A stretch of DNA of 27,580 nt, from assembly GCA_023245565.1 (NCBI GenBank), contig JAHFKB010000012.1:1-27580 (forward strand), written 5' to 3'. Position numbers and translations under genes: made by a program. Within the stretch, counting starts at the first letter, position 1; every line of letters starts with the position of its first letter. Shown here in pieces: positions 14,646 through 21,820 of this stretch. The DNA is from an archaeon (GTDB lineage: Archaea; Nanobdellota; Nanobdellia; SCGC-AAA011-G17; GW2011-AR18). The notes under the pieces were generated by a model. The model did not search any database. It was given only the letters and a program-made list of their open reading frames with translations, and was not told where the DNA came from.

Positions 14646-15878
14646 ATGGACATTATAGGTGATTTTCATATTCATGGCAGATATGCTCAGGCGTGCAGTA
14701 AATTAACTACTCTTGAAGATTTAGAGAGAAATGCTAGAATTAAAGGATTAGATGTTCTTGGAACTGGAGATGCACAACATCCATTATGGTTTAAAGAAAT
14801 AACTTCTAAATTAACTGAAGATGAAAATGGTATATTGTGGACTAATAATAAATTCCCTTTTATTTGGCAGAGTGAAATTTCTTTAGCTTATACACATAAT
14901 GGAAAGGGAAGAAGAATTCATCATGTTGTTTTATTTCCAAATAAAGAAATTGTTGTACAATTTACTGATGCTTTGTTAAAAAGAGGCAGAATTGATTATG
15001 ATGGAAGACCTATTTTTGGAATGAGCAGTATTGAATTTTTAGAAATGTTAAGATCTATAAGTCCAGGAATAGAACTTATACCTGGACATATTTTGACACC
15101 TTATTTTGGAATTTTAGGAAGTAAATCTGGATATAATTCTGTAGAAGAATGTTTTGAAGAAAAAAGTAAATATATCCATGCATTAGAAACAGGAATTAGT
15201 GCAGATCCTATAATGGGTAGAAGAGTTTCTTCTTTAGATAAATATAATTTAGTTTCATTTTCTGATCCTCATTCTTCTCATCCTTCTAGATTAGGAAGAG
15301 AATCTACTATTTTTGATATTAAAAAATTAAGTTATGATACAATAATTAAAGCTATAAGAACTGGTGAAGGATTAAAAGGAACTATAGAAGCAAATCCAGC
15401 TTATGGAAAATATCATATTGATGGTCATAGAGATTGTGGTGTATTTTTAAGACCAAAAGAAACTAAAAAATTAAATTGTATTTGTCCTAAATGTAAAAAA
15501 CCTTTAACTATTGGTGTTGATTATAGAATTGAAGAACTAGCTGATAGAGAAGAACCAAAAAACGTACCTTATTTTAAAGAAATATTGCCATTGCATGAAA
15601 TTATTACTTCTGTTTATGGAATAAAATTATTTTCTTCTAAGAAAATTGTAGAAGTTTATGAATTATTAATTAAAAATTTTAATAGTGAGTATAATATTTG
15701 TCTAAATGTTCCTTTTGATGATCTAAAAAAAGTTGTTGATGAGAAATTAGCTCGTGTTATTTTATTAAATAGAGAAAATAAATTAAAAATACAACCTGGT
15801 GCTGATGGTGTATATGGAAAAATAATATTAGATGAGAAAGATTTAATCTCTAAACAAAAGAACTTAAAGGAATTTTAA
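14646..15878 (+). CDS. endoQ: Endonuclease Q (EndoQ), PHP-domain DNA repair nuclease
   Basis: EndoQ cuts DNA 5' of deaminated bases (uracil, hypoxanthine) and abasic sites in archaea and a few bacteria. The 410-residue protein matches from end to end: PHP metal motif DFHIHGRYA (residues 6-14), LDVLGTGDAQHP, PGHILTPYFGILG, LETGISADPIMG, VSFSDPHSSHPSRLGRES and DGHRDCGV. A zinc-finger segment, CICPKCKKPLTIGV, leads into the family's ELADREEP. The C-terminal GADGVYGKI is also diagnostic. Length is typical. Known EndoQ proteins work with PCNA; no obvious PIP motif stands out at the C-terminus. Confidence 0.95.
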   Translation: MDIIGDFHIHGRYAQACSKLTTLEDLERNARIKGLDVLGTGDAQHPLWFKEITSKLTEDENGILWTNNKFPFIWQSEISLAYTHNGKGRRIHHVVLFPNKEIVVQFTDALLKRGRIDYDGRPIFGMSSIEFLEMLRSISPGIELIPGHILTPYFGILGSKSGYNSVEECFEEKSKYIHALETGISADPIMGRRVSSLDKYNLVSFSDPHSSHPSRLGRESTIFDIKKLSYDTIIKAIRTGEGLKGTIEANPAYGKYHIDGHRDCGVFLRPKETKKLNCICPKCKKPLTIGVDYRIEELADREEPKNVPYFKEILPLHEIITSVYGIKLFSSKKIVEVYELLIKNFNSEYNICLNVPFDDLKKVVDEKLARVILLNRENKLKIQPGADGVYGKIILDEKDLISKQKNLKEF

Positions 15879-15883
15879 AAAAT

Positions 15884-16264
15884 TTAATCTTTTTTTATAA
15901 ATCTATAATAATCCTCTCGTGGGCACCTGAATTTTAAAAAATTTTTAGGAAATTCTCCGTAAAGTAAAGCATGTTCAAGACAAGAAATTAATTCTTTATA
16001 ATATGTAAACTGACCCTCAGGATTATCAAACTGTGTTTCTTTTGAGATTGTTGAAGGATTAAGATAATCTGGTGAATCTATAGTCTCATTTCTTGGTAGG
16101 GGATGATCTAATATTTTTTTTGTAAGATCTGGTCTAGATTTTTTTAATGCTTCTACTTGAGATCGTTTAAAGCTATTTTCAGGATATAATATTTCTTTTA
16201 TATAATAATTGCATGACTCCCAATCTTTTATAATCAAGGCCCTAACTCTTTCATCAATTGCCAT
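15884..16264 (-). CDS. Hypothetical protein
   Basis: A 126-residue soluble protein starting MAIDERVRALIIKDWESCNYYIKE, with mostly helical ends and a Pro/Asp-rich middle. No family or catalytic motif recognised. A TATA-like element lies 25 nt upstream of the ATG. Its 3' end is 5 nt from the endoQ stop. Confidence 0.7.
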   Translation of the reverse strand: MAIDERVRALIIKDWESCNYYIKEILYPENSFKRSQVEALKKSRPDLTKKILDHPLPRNETIDSPDYLNPSTISKETQFDNPEGQFTYYKELISCLEHALLYGEFPKNFLKFRCPREDYYRFIKKD

Positions 16265-16284
16265 AAAACTTTATTTTAAAAGCA

Positions 16285-16293
16285 TTTATTAAA
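16285..16293 (-). promoter_or_regulatory. TATA-like element for gene 16264-15884
   Basis: Minus-strand TTTAATAAA is centred 25 nt before the ATG at 16264. Confidence 0.45.
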
Positions 16294-16317
16294 TTTTGTT
16301 GTTGTTAGAAATAGAGT

Positions 16318-17091
16318 TTAACCAATATAGTTTATAGATTCTTTTTTAACATTTAATTTTGCTTCTTCATGAGACATAAACTTTTTTAATTTATCATTAA
16401 CTTCGCCTTCTATAACTCTTACTTCTTTATTTAATTCTTTCATATCTAGACCTAATTTATAATGCTTATTTAATATTTTTAATAATTCACGTGCTTCTTT
16501 TATACCTAGATAAGTTGGTAAACCTAATGTTTCTACTAATAAAACTATACCATTTATTTTTCTTAATTTAGCTAGGCCTAAAATTAAACCACTAACACCA
16601 ATAACAGGACCTACAACACCTTCAGCACTTTTTATTCCATCAACTGCAAATTTAGACATTATTGATTTATCTGTTCCTGCACAATAAACTTTTGGAGTTT
16701 TAGGCATTTCTTCTAGACCAATTCCTCCAAGAGTTATTATTTCTTTACCTTGATATTCTTCAAATAAATCTAATAATTTATCACAAAATTCATAACAACC
16801 TTCTTCTGTTACTGGTTGCATGTCTCCAGAAACTAAAAATAAATCTTTACCTTTTAAATTTTTATGATAAATTTCTACTTTAGGAAGATCTACCATTCCT
16901 TTTTCATTTACAAAAACACAATTTGGAAATGTGAAAGAAGAAATTTCAAATATTTTAGAAGCTTTTAAACTTTCAATTATAAAATCAATTGTGATCTTAC
17001 CTACGTTACCCATACCTGGAAGACCTTCTATCATAATTGGATTTTTTAATTTAAGATTCTTTAATTTTTTAATAGTCCATCTCTTATCCAT
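16318..17091 (-). CDS. PAC2 family protein (PbaB-like proteasome assembly chaperone homologue)
   Basis: A 257-residue PAC2-fold protein. The family start NPIMIEGLPGMGNVGKI (residues 17-33), the SGDMQPVTEEGCYEF segment, ITLGGIG and a GVSGLILGLA block are typical of archaeal PbaA/PbaB-type proteins, homologues of eukaryotic proteasome assembly chaperones; some bind alternative ATPases rather than the proteasome. It is last in the conserved cluster eL42-eS27-aIF2alpha-Nop10-PAC2, common in archaea. A TATA box centred 26 nt upstream overlaps the nop10 stop codon, so it probably also has its own promoter. Confidence 0.9.
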   Translation of the reverse strand: MDKRWTIKKLKNLKLKNPIMIEGLPGMGNVGKITIDFIIESLKASKIFEISSFTFPNCVFVNEKGMVDLPKVEIYHKNLKGKDLFLVSGDMQPVTEEGCYEFCDKLLDLFEEYQGKEIITLGGIGLEEMPKTPKVYCAGTDKSIMSKFAVDGIKSAEGVVGPVIGVSGLILGLAKLRKINGIVLLVETLGLPTYLGIKEARELLKILNKHYKLGLDMKELNKEVRVIEGEVNDKLKKFMSHEEAKLNVKKESINYIG

Positions 17092-17112
17092 GATGTTTTA
17101 TATTAATTCAAA

Positions 17113-17121
17113 TTTATAAAG
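17113..17121 (-). promoter_or_regulatory. Internal TATA box overlapping nop10 stop
   Basis: Minus-strand CTTTATAAA is centred 26 nt before the PAC2 ATG at 17091 and contains the nop10 stop codon (17114-17116). Confidence 0.55.
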
Positions 17122-17278
17122 CTTGGGTTTTTTTCTTATAAGAAAGTCTATAAAAACCATATTTATCTTGAGGACTAAATTTTGCTGGTTTAGGAGATAA
17201 AGTTGTTCCGCCACACTCACAGAATTTTTCTAGAGTATATTTTTTACAATTTGGGCATTGAAAAATTTCTTCAGTCAT
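17114..17278 (-). CDS. nop10: H/ACA ribonucleoprotein subunit Nop10
   Basis: A 54-residue protein. Nop10 is the small core subunit of archaeal H/ACA RNPs, which bridges the pseudouridine synthase Cbf5 and L7Ae during guided rRNA pseudouridylation. The zinc ribbon is CPNC (C8, C11) then CEC (C20, C22), followed by the signature PAKFSPQDKYGFYR (31-44), which matches the family's RFSPEDPYGxYR. The second Cys pair has one residue between the cysteines (CEC) where two are usual, followed by GG. The ATG overlaps the end of aIF2-alpha by 8 nt, so translation is coupled. Confidence 0.95.
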   Translation of the reverse strand: MTEEIFQCPNCKKYTLEKFCECGGTTLSPKPAKFSPQDKYGFYRLSYKKKTQAL

Positions 17279-18044
17279 TTTTTATAAAACTCATTTCACA
17301 ATTTAATTTCTTAGATAGATTAGTAATTTCATCTATAAAACTTCTTAGAGATGTTTCTGCATTTTTATAATCTTTAGATATTACTTCTAATTTATATTTT
17401 GGAGCTCCTAAATAACTTATTTTTACTTGATAATTTTTTGCTTTGGATAATAAACTTCTTATGTCTTCTATGCCTTTTCCAGTATAACTTTTTAAATTTA
17501 ATATTCCTGAAACACTTACTTCTATTGGTTTTATTTTTTCTTTTACAGTTTTAAATAAAACTTCAGATAATTTTTGATTAGGTTTTAATTCATCTATTAC
17601 AGATTTATCTTGTTCTACAATAGCTTGTAAGAATGGATATAATCCTCCATATTTTTCTATTGCTTTGTAACCTATTTCATCATAAATCTTTTTTAGATCC
17701 ATGTTTACTTCTTTACCTATTGATTCTAATAATTTTTCAGCTTTTTCTTCTTGCTTAAAATCATTCATTTTATTTATACTTAGATTTAAAGGAACTCTTC
17801 TTAAAGATAAATCAATATTTCCCTGCATATTAATACTTAGAACTTTACAAATAATTCTTTTTCCTTCTATAACATAATCTCTTAGATTTCTTATTCTTCC
17901 AGGAGCAATTTCAGAAATATGTACCATACCTTCAATATTTATATATTCATCTAGATTTACAAAAACAGAATGTAATACTATTCTTTTAACTGTACAAGTT
18001 ACTATATCTCCTATTTCTGGTCTTCCTTGTTTTTTATATAGCAT
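17271..18044 (-). CDS. eif2a: Translation initiation factor 2 subunit alpha (aIF2-alpha)
   Basis: Alpha subunit of the heterotrimeric factor that delivers initiator Met-tRNA to the ribosome. The 257-residue length is typical. An N-terminal S1 domain (about 10-85) has GDIVTCTVKRIVLHSVFVNLDEY, EGMVHISEIAPGRIRNL and DLSLRRV; a helical domain (about 90-170) and an alpha-beta domain (about 173-257) follow. It lies in the eL42-eS27-aIF2alpha-Nop10 cluster and overlaps nop10 by 8 nt. A TATA-like TTATAAA element 26 nt upstream suggests an additional promoter. Confidence 0.95.
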   Translation of the reverse strand: MLYKKQGRPEIGDIVTCTVKRIVLHSVFVNLDEYINIEGMVHISEIAPGRIRNLRDYVIEGKRIICKVLSINMQGNIDLSLRRVPLNLSINKMNDFKQEEKAEKLLESIGKEVNMDLKKIYDEIGYKAIEKYGGLYPFLQAIVEQDKSVIDELKPNQKLSEVLFKTVKEKIKPIEVSVSGILNLKSYTGKGIEDIRSLLSKAKNYQVKISYLGAPKYKLEVISKDYKNAETSLRSFIDEITNLSKKLNCEMSFIKND

Positions 18045-18065
18045 GGGTTTTTAATTAAGTTAAAA

Positions 18066-18073
18066 TTTATAAG
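18066..18073 (-). promoter_or_regulatory. TATA box for aIF2-alpha
   Basis: Minus-strand CTTATAAA is centred about 26 nt before the ATG at 18044, in the 43-nt gap after the eS27 stop. Confidence 0.5.
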
Positions 18074-18087
18074 TGTTGCTAAAGAAA

Positions 18088-18273
18088 TTACATTAGGTTT
18101 TCTAATGGTTTTGCATGCATTTTGCTTCTTCCACCAGTTGGTTCTGCAAGAATTTCATTGCATACTAAACATACAACTTTTGTTGTAACTGTGCTGAAAA
18201 TATTTTGTTCATTTTTACATTTATTGCATCTTACTTTTACAAAATTTGTTGTTGATTCTTTTCTTAATTTCAT
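18088..18273 (-). CDS. rps27e: Ribosomal protein eS27 (S27e)
   Basis: A 61-residue zinc-binding protein of the small ribosomal subunit. Two Cys pairs, CNKC (C16, C19) and CLVC (C35, C38), frame the family core FVKVRCNKCKNEQ and KVVCLVCNEILAEPTGG. It starts 2 nt after the eL42 stop, so both are on one transcript. Confidence 0.96.
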   Translation of the reverse strand: MKLRKESTTNFVKVRCNKCKNEQNIFSTVTTKVVCLVCNEILAEPTGGRSKMHAKPLENLM

Positions 18274-18275
18274 TT

Positions 18276-18590
18276 TTACTTGAACTCCAGTTTTTTAGCT
18301 CTAAATCCTTTAGACTGCTGAGTTGATTTATTGCAAACTTTGCATGTGTATTTTATTGTTGATTTTTTGCTTGATTTTGCACCAGTTCTTTTCCATTGAG
18401 TTATTGGAGGTTTACTTCCCCATTTGCCTTTGTTACCTACACCTCTACCTTGGCCTCTTTTTTTAGCTCTTTCAATAGAACCATAACTAAAAGATCCTCT
18501 TTTTCCTCCACTTTTGTATAATTCTATTTTTTGTTCAGTGGATTTCTTACACTTAGGACAATAACGTTTTGTTATTTTTGGTAATTTCAT
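18276..18590 (-). CDS. rpl44e: Ribosomal protein eL42 (L44e)
   Basis: A 104-residue basic protein of the large subunit, located near the E site. Zinc ligands are CPKC (C11, C14) and CKVC (C83, C86). The KRGQGRGVGNKGKWG loop and the final KGFRAKKLEF fit archaeal L44e. The segment after the loop (KPPITQWKRTGAKSSKK) differs from the common GGKPTKK form and is longer. A palindromic TATA box 26 nt upstream starts the whole translation operon. Confidence 0.95.
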   Translation of the reverse strand: MKLPKITKRYCPKCKKSTEQKIELYKSGGKRGSFSYGSIERAKKRGQGRGVGNKGKWGSKPPITQWKRTGAKSSKKSTIKYTCKVCNKSTQQSKGFRAKKLEFK

Positions 18591-18611
18591 AGAATTCAGA
18601 AATTTTATAGG

Positions 18612-18621
18612 CTTTATAAAG
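18612..18621 (-). promoter_or_regulatory. TATA box of the translation operon
   Basis: The perfect palindrome CTTTATAAAG is centred 26 nt before the eL42 ATG at 18590. Confidence 0.7.
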
Positions 18622-18653
18622 TTTTTGAGATATAAAATGTTAAAAGATAGTTT

Positions 18654-18663
18654 TTTATATAAA
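18654..18663 (+). promoter_or_regulatory. TATA box for gene at 18681
   Basis: TTTATATAAA is centred about 23 nt before the ATG at 18681; the divergent eL42 operon has its own separate box. Confidence 0.5.
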
Positions 18664-18680
18664 TTAATTAATAAAATTTC

Positions 18681-19139
18681 ATGGGATTTTTTGATTTTTT
18701 AAAAAGAAATAAACCTTATACAATAAATGATCTAGCTGTTATTGGTGCTAATTTAAAAATTTTAATTCAAATAAGTAAATATGATCTTAGGTCTGATTCT
18801 TTTTTAGAGCTTGGTCTTCCATTTTCTATGAGTCTTGGAAAAGGAATTGGTTTTATAATTAATATTATAAATAATAATCCTGCTAGAGATGGTGATTCAA
18901 AAATAGATATATTTAAACAAGGAATAGTAAAAAATGAATATGTAGAAGATATTGTAAAAGTATCTAGTGAATTAATTAATCAAACTTGGAGAACAAGAAT
19001 AAATAATACAATAAAACAAATTGAATCTAGTAAGCACGAAAAAATTAGAGCGAAAGCACAAAGAGCAAAAATTGCTTATCAAGAATTACAAGAACTACTT
19101 CCTGCTTTATTAAAAGCTGCTAGTTCTGTGACAAGATAA
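18681..19139 (+). CDS. Hypothetical protein with amphipathic N-terminus
   Basis: A 152-residue protein. The N-terminus MGFFDFLKRNKP is a short amphipathic, Phe-rich basic helix that resembles peripheral membrane-targeting sequences. The middle (about 45-65) is hydrophobic and Gly-rich, and the C-terminal 60 residues form a long charged helix with probable coiled coil. No family recognised. Its stop is 1 nt from the convergent Gins51 stop. Confidence 0.7.
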   Translation: MGFFDFLKRNKPYTINDLAVIGANLKILIQISKYDLRSDSFLELGLPFSMSLGKGIGFIINIINNNPARDGDSKIDIFKQGIVKNEYVEDIVKVSSELINQTWRTRINNTIKQIESSKHEKIRAKAQRAKIAYQELQELLPALLKAASSVTR

Positions 19140-19140
19140 T

Positions 19141-19755
19141 TTAAACTTCTTCAACCCTATTATTTTTTATTAGAATTTCAGAAACTTTTTGAGGCAAATT
19201 AGCTATGTCTTCAGATTCAAAAGGACCATAAACTTGCATATCTTCTCCAATAAATTGTGGAACTGGATGTAAAAACCTTACTAATCTATTTATTTTTTCA
19301 TTTGGAGTTTCTTTATTTATTATATTATTAACAACTAAAGGTATTTTACAATTTAAAATGTTGTCTAAAATTCCAGTTTTATAATTATTAAATAAAGACA
19401 ATAAACTTTTATAGAATTTTATTTCTTCATCTAATAAAGCATCAGTTTCATTAGATTTTTCACTAGTTCTAGAATTAAATAATGCCATTTGAATTATTTT
19501 AGCTTCTCTTCTTTCATATAATTCTTTAAGAATCATTTTAGTGTTTTCTAATTGTCTTTTTGTTTTAGTAATACTTTGAGACGCAAAAATAGAGTCTTTA
19601 CTTTCTTGATTTTGCAATATTGATTTTTTTTCATCTAGATATCTTACAACTTTATTAAAGAAGCCAGGTTCTAGCTTTTGAAGCTCTTTTTTGTACTTTT
19701 CTAATCTTAAAACTTCATAAAGTTTCTCATATGTTATTATACTATCTTCAGACAT
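19141..19755 (-). CDS. Archaeal GINS subunit Gins51
   Basis: A 204-residue subunit of the GINS complex, which with Cdc45/GAN and MCM forms the replicative helicase. The helical A domain is N-terminal: TYEKLYEVLRLEKYKKELQ, then FFNKVVRYLDEK and the ELYERREAKIIQMAL helix typical of GINS. The small beta B domain is C-terminal (about 150-204): RFLHPVPQFIGEDMQVYGPF, then SEDIANLPQKVSEILI. The A-then-B order marks the Gins51 (Sld5/Psf1-like) type. A TATA-like box lies 26 nt upstream. Confidence 0.88.
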   Translation of the reverse strand: MSEDSIITYEKLYEVLRLEKYKKELQKLEPGFFNKVVRYLDEKKSILQNQESKDSIFASQSITKTKRQLENTKMILKELYERREAKIIQMALFNSRTSEKSNETDALLDEEIKFYKSLLSLFNNYKTGILDNILNCKIPLVVNNIINKETPNEKINRLVRFLHPVPQFIGEDMQVYGPFESEDIANLPQKVSEILIKNNRVEEV

Positions 19756-19776
19756 GTTTTTAATATTTTTATACTA

Positions 19777-19785
19777 AATTTAAAG
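19777..19785 (-). promoter_or_regulatory. TATA-like element for Gins51
   Basis: Minus-strand CTTTAAATT is centred 26 nt before the ATG at 19755. The rest of 19756-19880 is plain AT-rich sequence with no gene recognised. Confidence 0.5.
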
Positions 19786-19880
19786 TTTTATATTTTCTGA
19801 ACAATAGGTTTATTATATTCCTATATAGAACAAAATATATTATTTATTCACTTGTAAATGGATAGAAACACTTAAATATT

Positions 19881-19994
19881 TTATTTTGAGGCGTCATCAT
19901 AGTCACGGCATAAGTCAAGGTCTTCATCTATGTAAGAAAGTTCATACATCTTTTTTGGTGTATAATTAGTTAATTTATAGTATGATCGCCGCAT
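19881..19994 (-). other. Uncharacterised element: 37-codon ORF or structured RNA
   Basis: Within an otherwise AT-rich 283-nt gap this stretch has noticeably higher GC. On the minus strand it can be read as a 37-residue ORF (MRRSYYKLTNY start, acidic end), with Arg codons CGG, CGA and CGT although neighbours use AGA almost only. Its ends are complementary: GGCG(tc)ATCATA at 19890-19901 can pair with TATGATCGCC at 19981-19990, ten base pairs with a 2-nt bulge. A minus-strand TTTATATA (20028-20021) is about 30 nt before the ATG. I cannot decide between a small protein, an RNA element and a decayed mobile sequence. Confidence 0.3.
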
Positions 19995-20026
19995 TATTAA
20001 TAATTTAATGGTAAAGAAAATATATA

Positions 20027-20031
20027 AAGGT
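20027..20031 (+). promoter_or_regulatory. Shine-Dalgarno-like site of ABC transporter gene
   Basis: AAGGT, within AAAGGTAAC, ends 7 nt before the ATG at 20039. A TATA-like TTTATAG at 19974-19980 would give a leader of about 35 nt, unlike most genes here. Confidence 0.4.
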
Positions 20032-20038
20032 AACGAAA

Positions 20039-21820
20039 ATGAGTAATAAATCAGAAAAAATAGATTATCTAGGCACAATTAAAACCTATATAAATTTTGT
20101 AAAAAAGTATAAAGGTATTTTTATACTAATATTAATTCTAACTTTTATTGCAGAAGGAATAAATGTAATAGATAAATATCTTTTTAAAATTATAGTTGAT
20201 AAGGGTCCTTTATTTACAGAAGGTATTTTAAGTTATGAAGCTTTTGTAAAAATCTTATTAATTATAGGATCAATTTATTTAATTGCTATTTTAACAAAGG
20301 CAATTTTAAGATGGGTAACACTTCATTTACTTGCAATATTAGAGTGTAATATGATGTTTGATCTAAAGAAAAAGTTTTTTGATCATATATTACATTTATC
20401 TCATAATTTCCACTCTAGCCATAAGACTGGTGGTTTAATTTCAAAATTAATTCGTGGTAGTAATTCTATTGAAAGATTAACTGATCTTACTGTTTTTAAT
20501 TTTGCTCCTTTAATATTTCAAGGTATAATAGCTTTTGCTTCAATATTTTACTTTGATAAAATTAGTGCTTTAATAGTATTAATTACTTCAACTGTATTTA
20601 TTTTGTATGCTATTTATATAAATTATTTACAGCAAAGTTCAACAATTATTGCAAATGATGCAGAAGATTTTGAAAAATCAAATATTAGTGATATATTTAC
20701 AAATGTAGAATCAATCAAATATTTTGGAAAAGAAGATAATGTTAAAAATAGATTTGCTAATATTGCTACAAAAACTAAAGAAGCAATAAGAAAAGCCTGG
20801 TGGTATGGTAATTGGCAAGATTCTGGTTTATCTTTTATAGGATCTTTAGGATTATTTTTCTTAATTTATTTTCCATTAGTTGGATTTTTACATGGTAGAA
20901 TAAGTTTAGGTACTTTAGTGTTTATTTATAGTGTATATGGTGGTTTGGTTAGTGCTTTATGGGGTTTTACTGTTGGAATTAGAGATTTTTATAGAGCTAA
21001 TGCTGACTTTAAAGCTTTATTTGAATATGATAAAATAAAAAATGAAATTAAAGATGTTGTTAATGCTAAGAATTTAAAAATTAAAAAAGGATTTATTGAA
21101 TTTAAAAATGTAGATTTTAGTTATAAAAATAGAGTTATTTTAAAAAATTTTAATTTGGTTGTACCTGAGAATAAGAAAGTTGCTTTAGTTGGGCCTTCTG
21201 GTGCAGGTAAATCTACTTTAATTAAATTATTGTATAGATTTTATGATGTTAATAATGGAGAAATTTTAGTAGATGATGAAAACATTAAAAATTTTAAACA
21301 AGAAAGTTTAAGATCTGAATTAAGCATTGTTCCACAAGAATGTATTTTATTTGATGATACAATTTATAATAATATTAAATTTTCAAATCCAAATTCTACA
21401 AGAGAAGAAGTATTTAGAGCTATGAAGTTTGCACAATTGGATAAATTAGTTAATAGACTTCCTAGTAAAGAAAATACTATTGTTGGTGAAAGAGGTATTA
21501 AATTATCTGGTGGAGAAAAACAAAGAGTCTCTATTGCTAGGGCATTACTTGCAGATAAGAAAGTTTTAGTTTTAGATGAAGCAACTTCTGCATTAGATTC
21601 TGAAACAGAACATGAAATACAAAAAGCTTTAGAAGTTTTAATGAAAGGAAGAACTTCTATTATTATTGCACATAGGTTGTCTACTATAATGAAAGCAGAT
21701 ATTATTGTTGTTATGGATAAAGGTAAAATAATAGAAATTGATACACATAAAGAATTAATTAAGAAACCTGGAATGTATAGGAAATTATGGGAAATGCAAA
21801 AAGGTGGATATTCTAAATAA
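20039..21820 (+). CDS. ABC half-transporter (ATP-binding/permease, ABCB/Atm1-like)
   Basis: A 593-residue fused permease-ATPase that would work as a dimer. Six transmembrane helices span about 25-320. The nucleotide-binding domain starts near 345 with Walker A GPSGAGKST (about 385), Q-loop VPQECILFDDTI, signature LSGGEKQR (about 489), Walker B VLVLDEATSALD (about 509) and H-loop AHRLS (about 543), all intact. The D-loop and the INIRYG-like INNIKFSNP segment are most like Atm1/HMT or lipid/peptide exporters. The substrate cannot be told from sequence. Its stop directly abuts that of the convergent apgM, with no spacer. Confidence 0.93.
   Translation: MSNKSEKIDYLGTIKTYINFVKKYKGIFILILILTFIAEGINVIDKYLFKIIVDKGPLFTEGILSYEAFVKILLIIGSIYLIAILTKAILRWVTLHLLAILECNMMFDLKKKFFDHILHLSHNFHSSHKTGGLISKLIRGSNSIERLTDLTVFNFAPLIFQGIIAFASIFYFDKISALIVLITSTVFILYAIYINYLQQSSTIIANDAEDFEKSNISDIFTNVESIKYFGKEDNVKNRFANIATKTKEAIRKAWWYGNWQDSGLSFIGSLGLFFLIYFPLVGFLHGRISLGTLVFIYSVYGGLVSALWGFTVGIRDFYRANADFKALFEYDKIKNEIKDVVNAKNLKIKKGFIEFKNVDFSYKNRVILKNFNLVVPENKKVALVGPSGAGKSTLIKLLYRFYDVNNGEILVDDENIKNFKQESLRSELSIVPQECILFDDTIYNNIKFSNPNSTREEVFRAMKFAQLDKLVNRLPSKENTIVGERGIKLSGGEKQRVSIARALLADKKVLVLDEATSALDSETEHEIQKALEVLMKGRTSIIIAHRLSTIMKADIIVVMDKGKIIEIDTHKELIKKPGMYRKLWEMQKGGYSK

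Noticed and set aside
19881..19994. C/D box sRNA, because an AUGAUGA C-box-like sequence occurs on the minus strand
   Set aside because: No CUGA D box follows at a suitable distance and there is no visible C'/D' pair.
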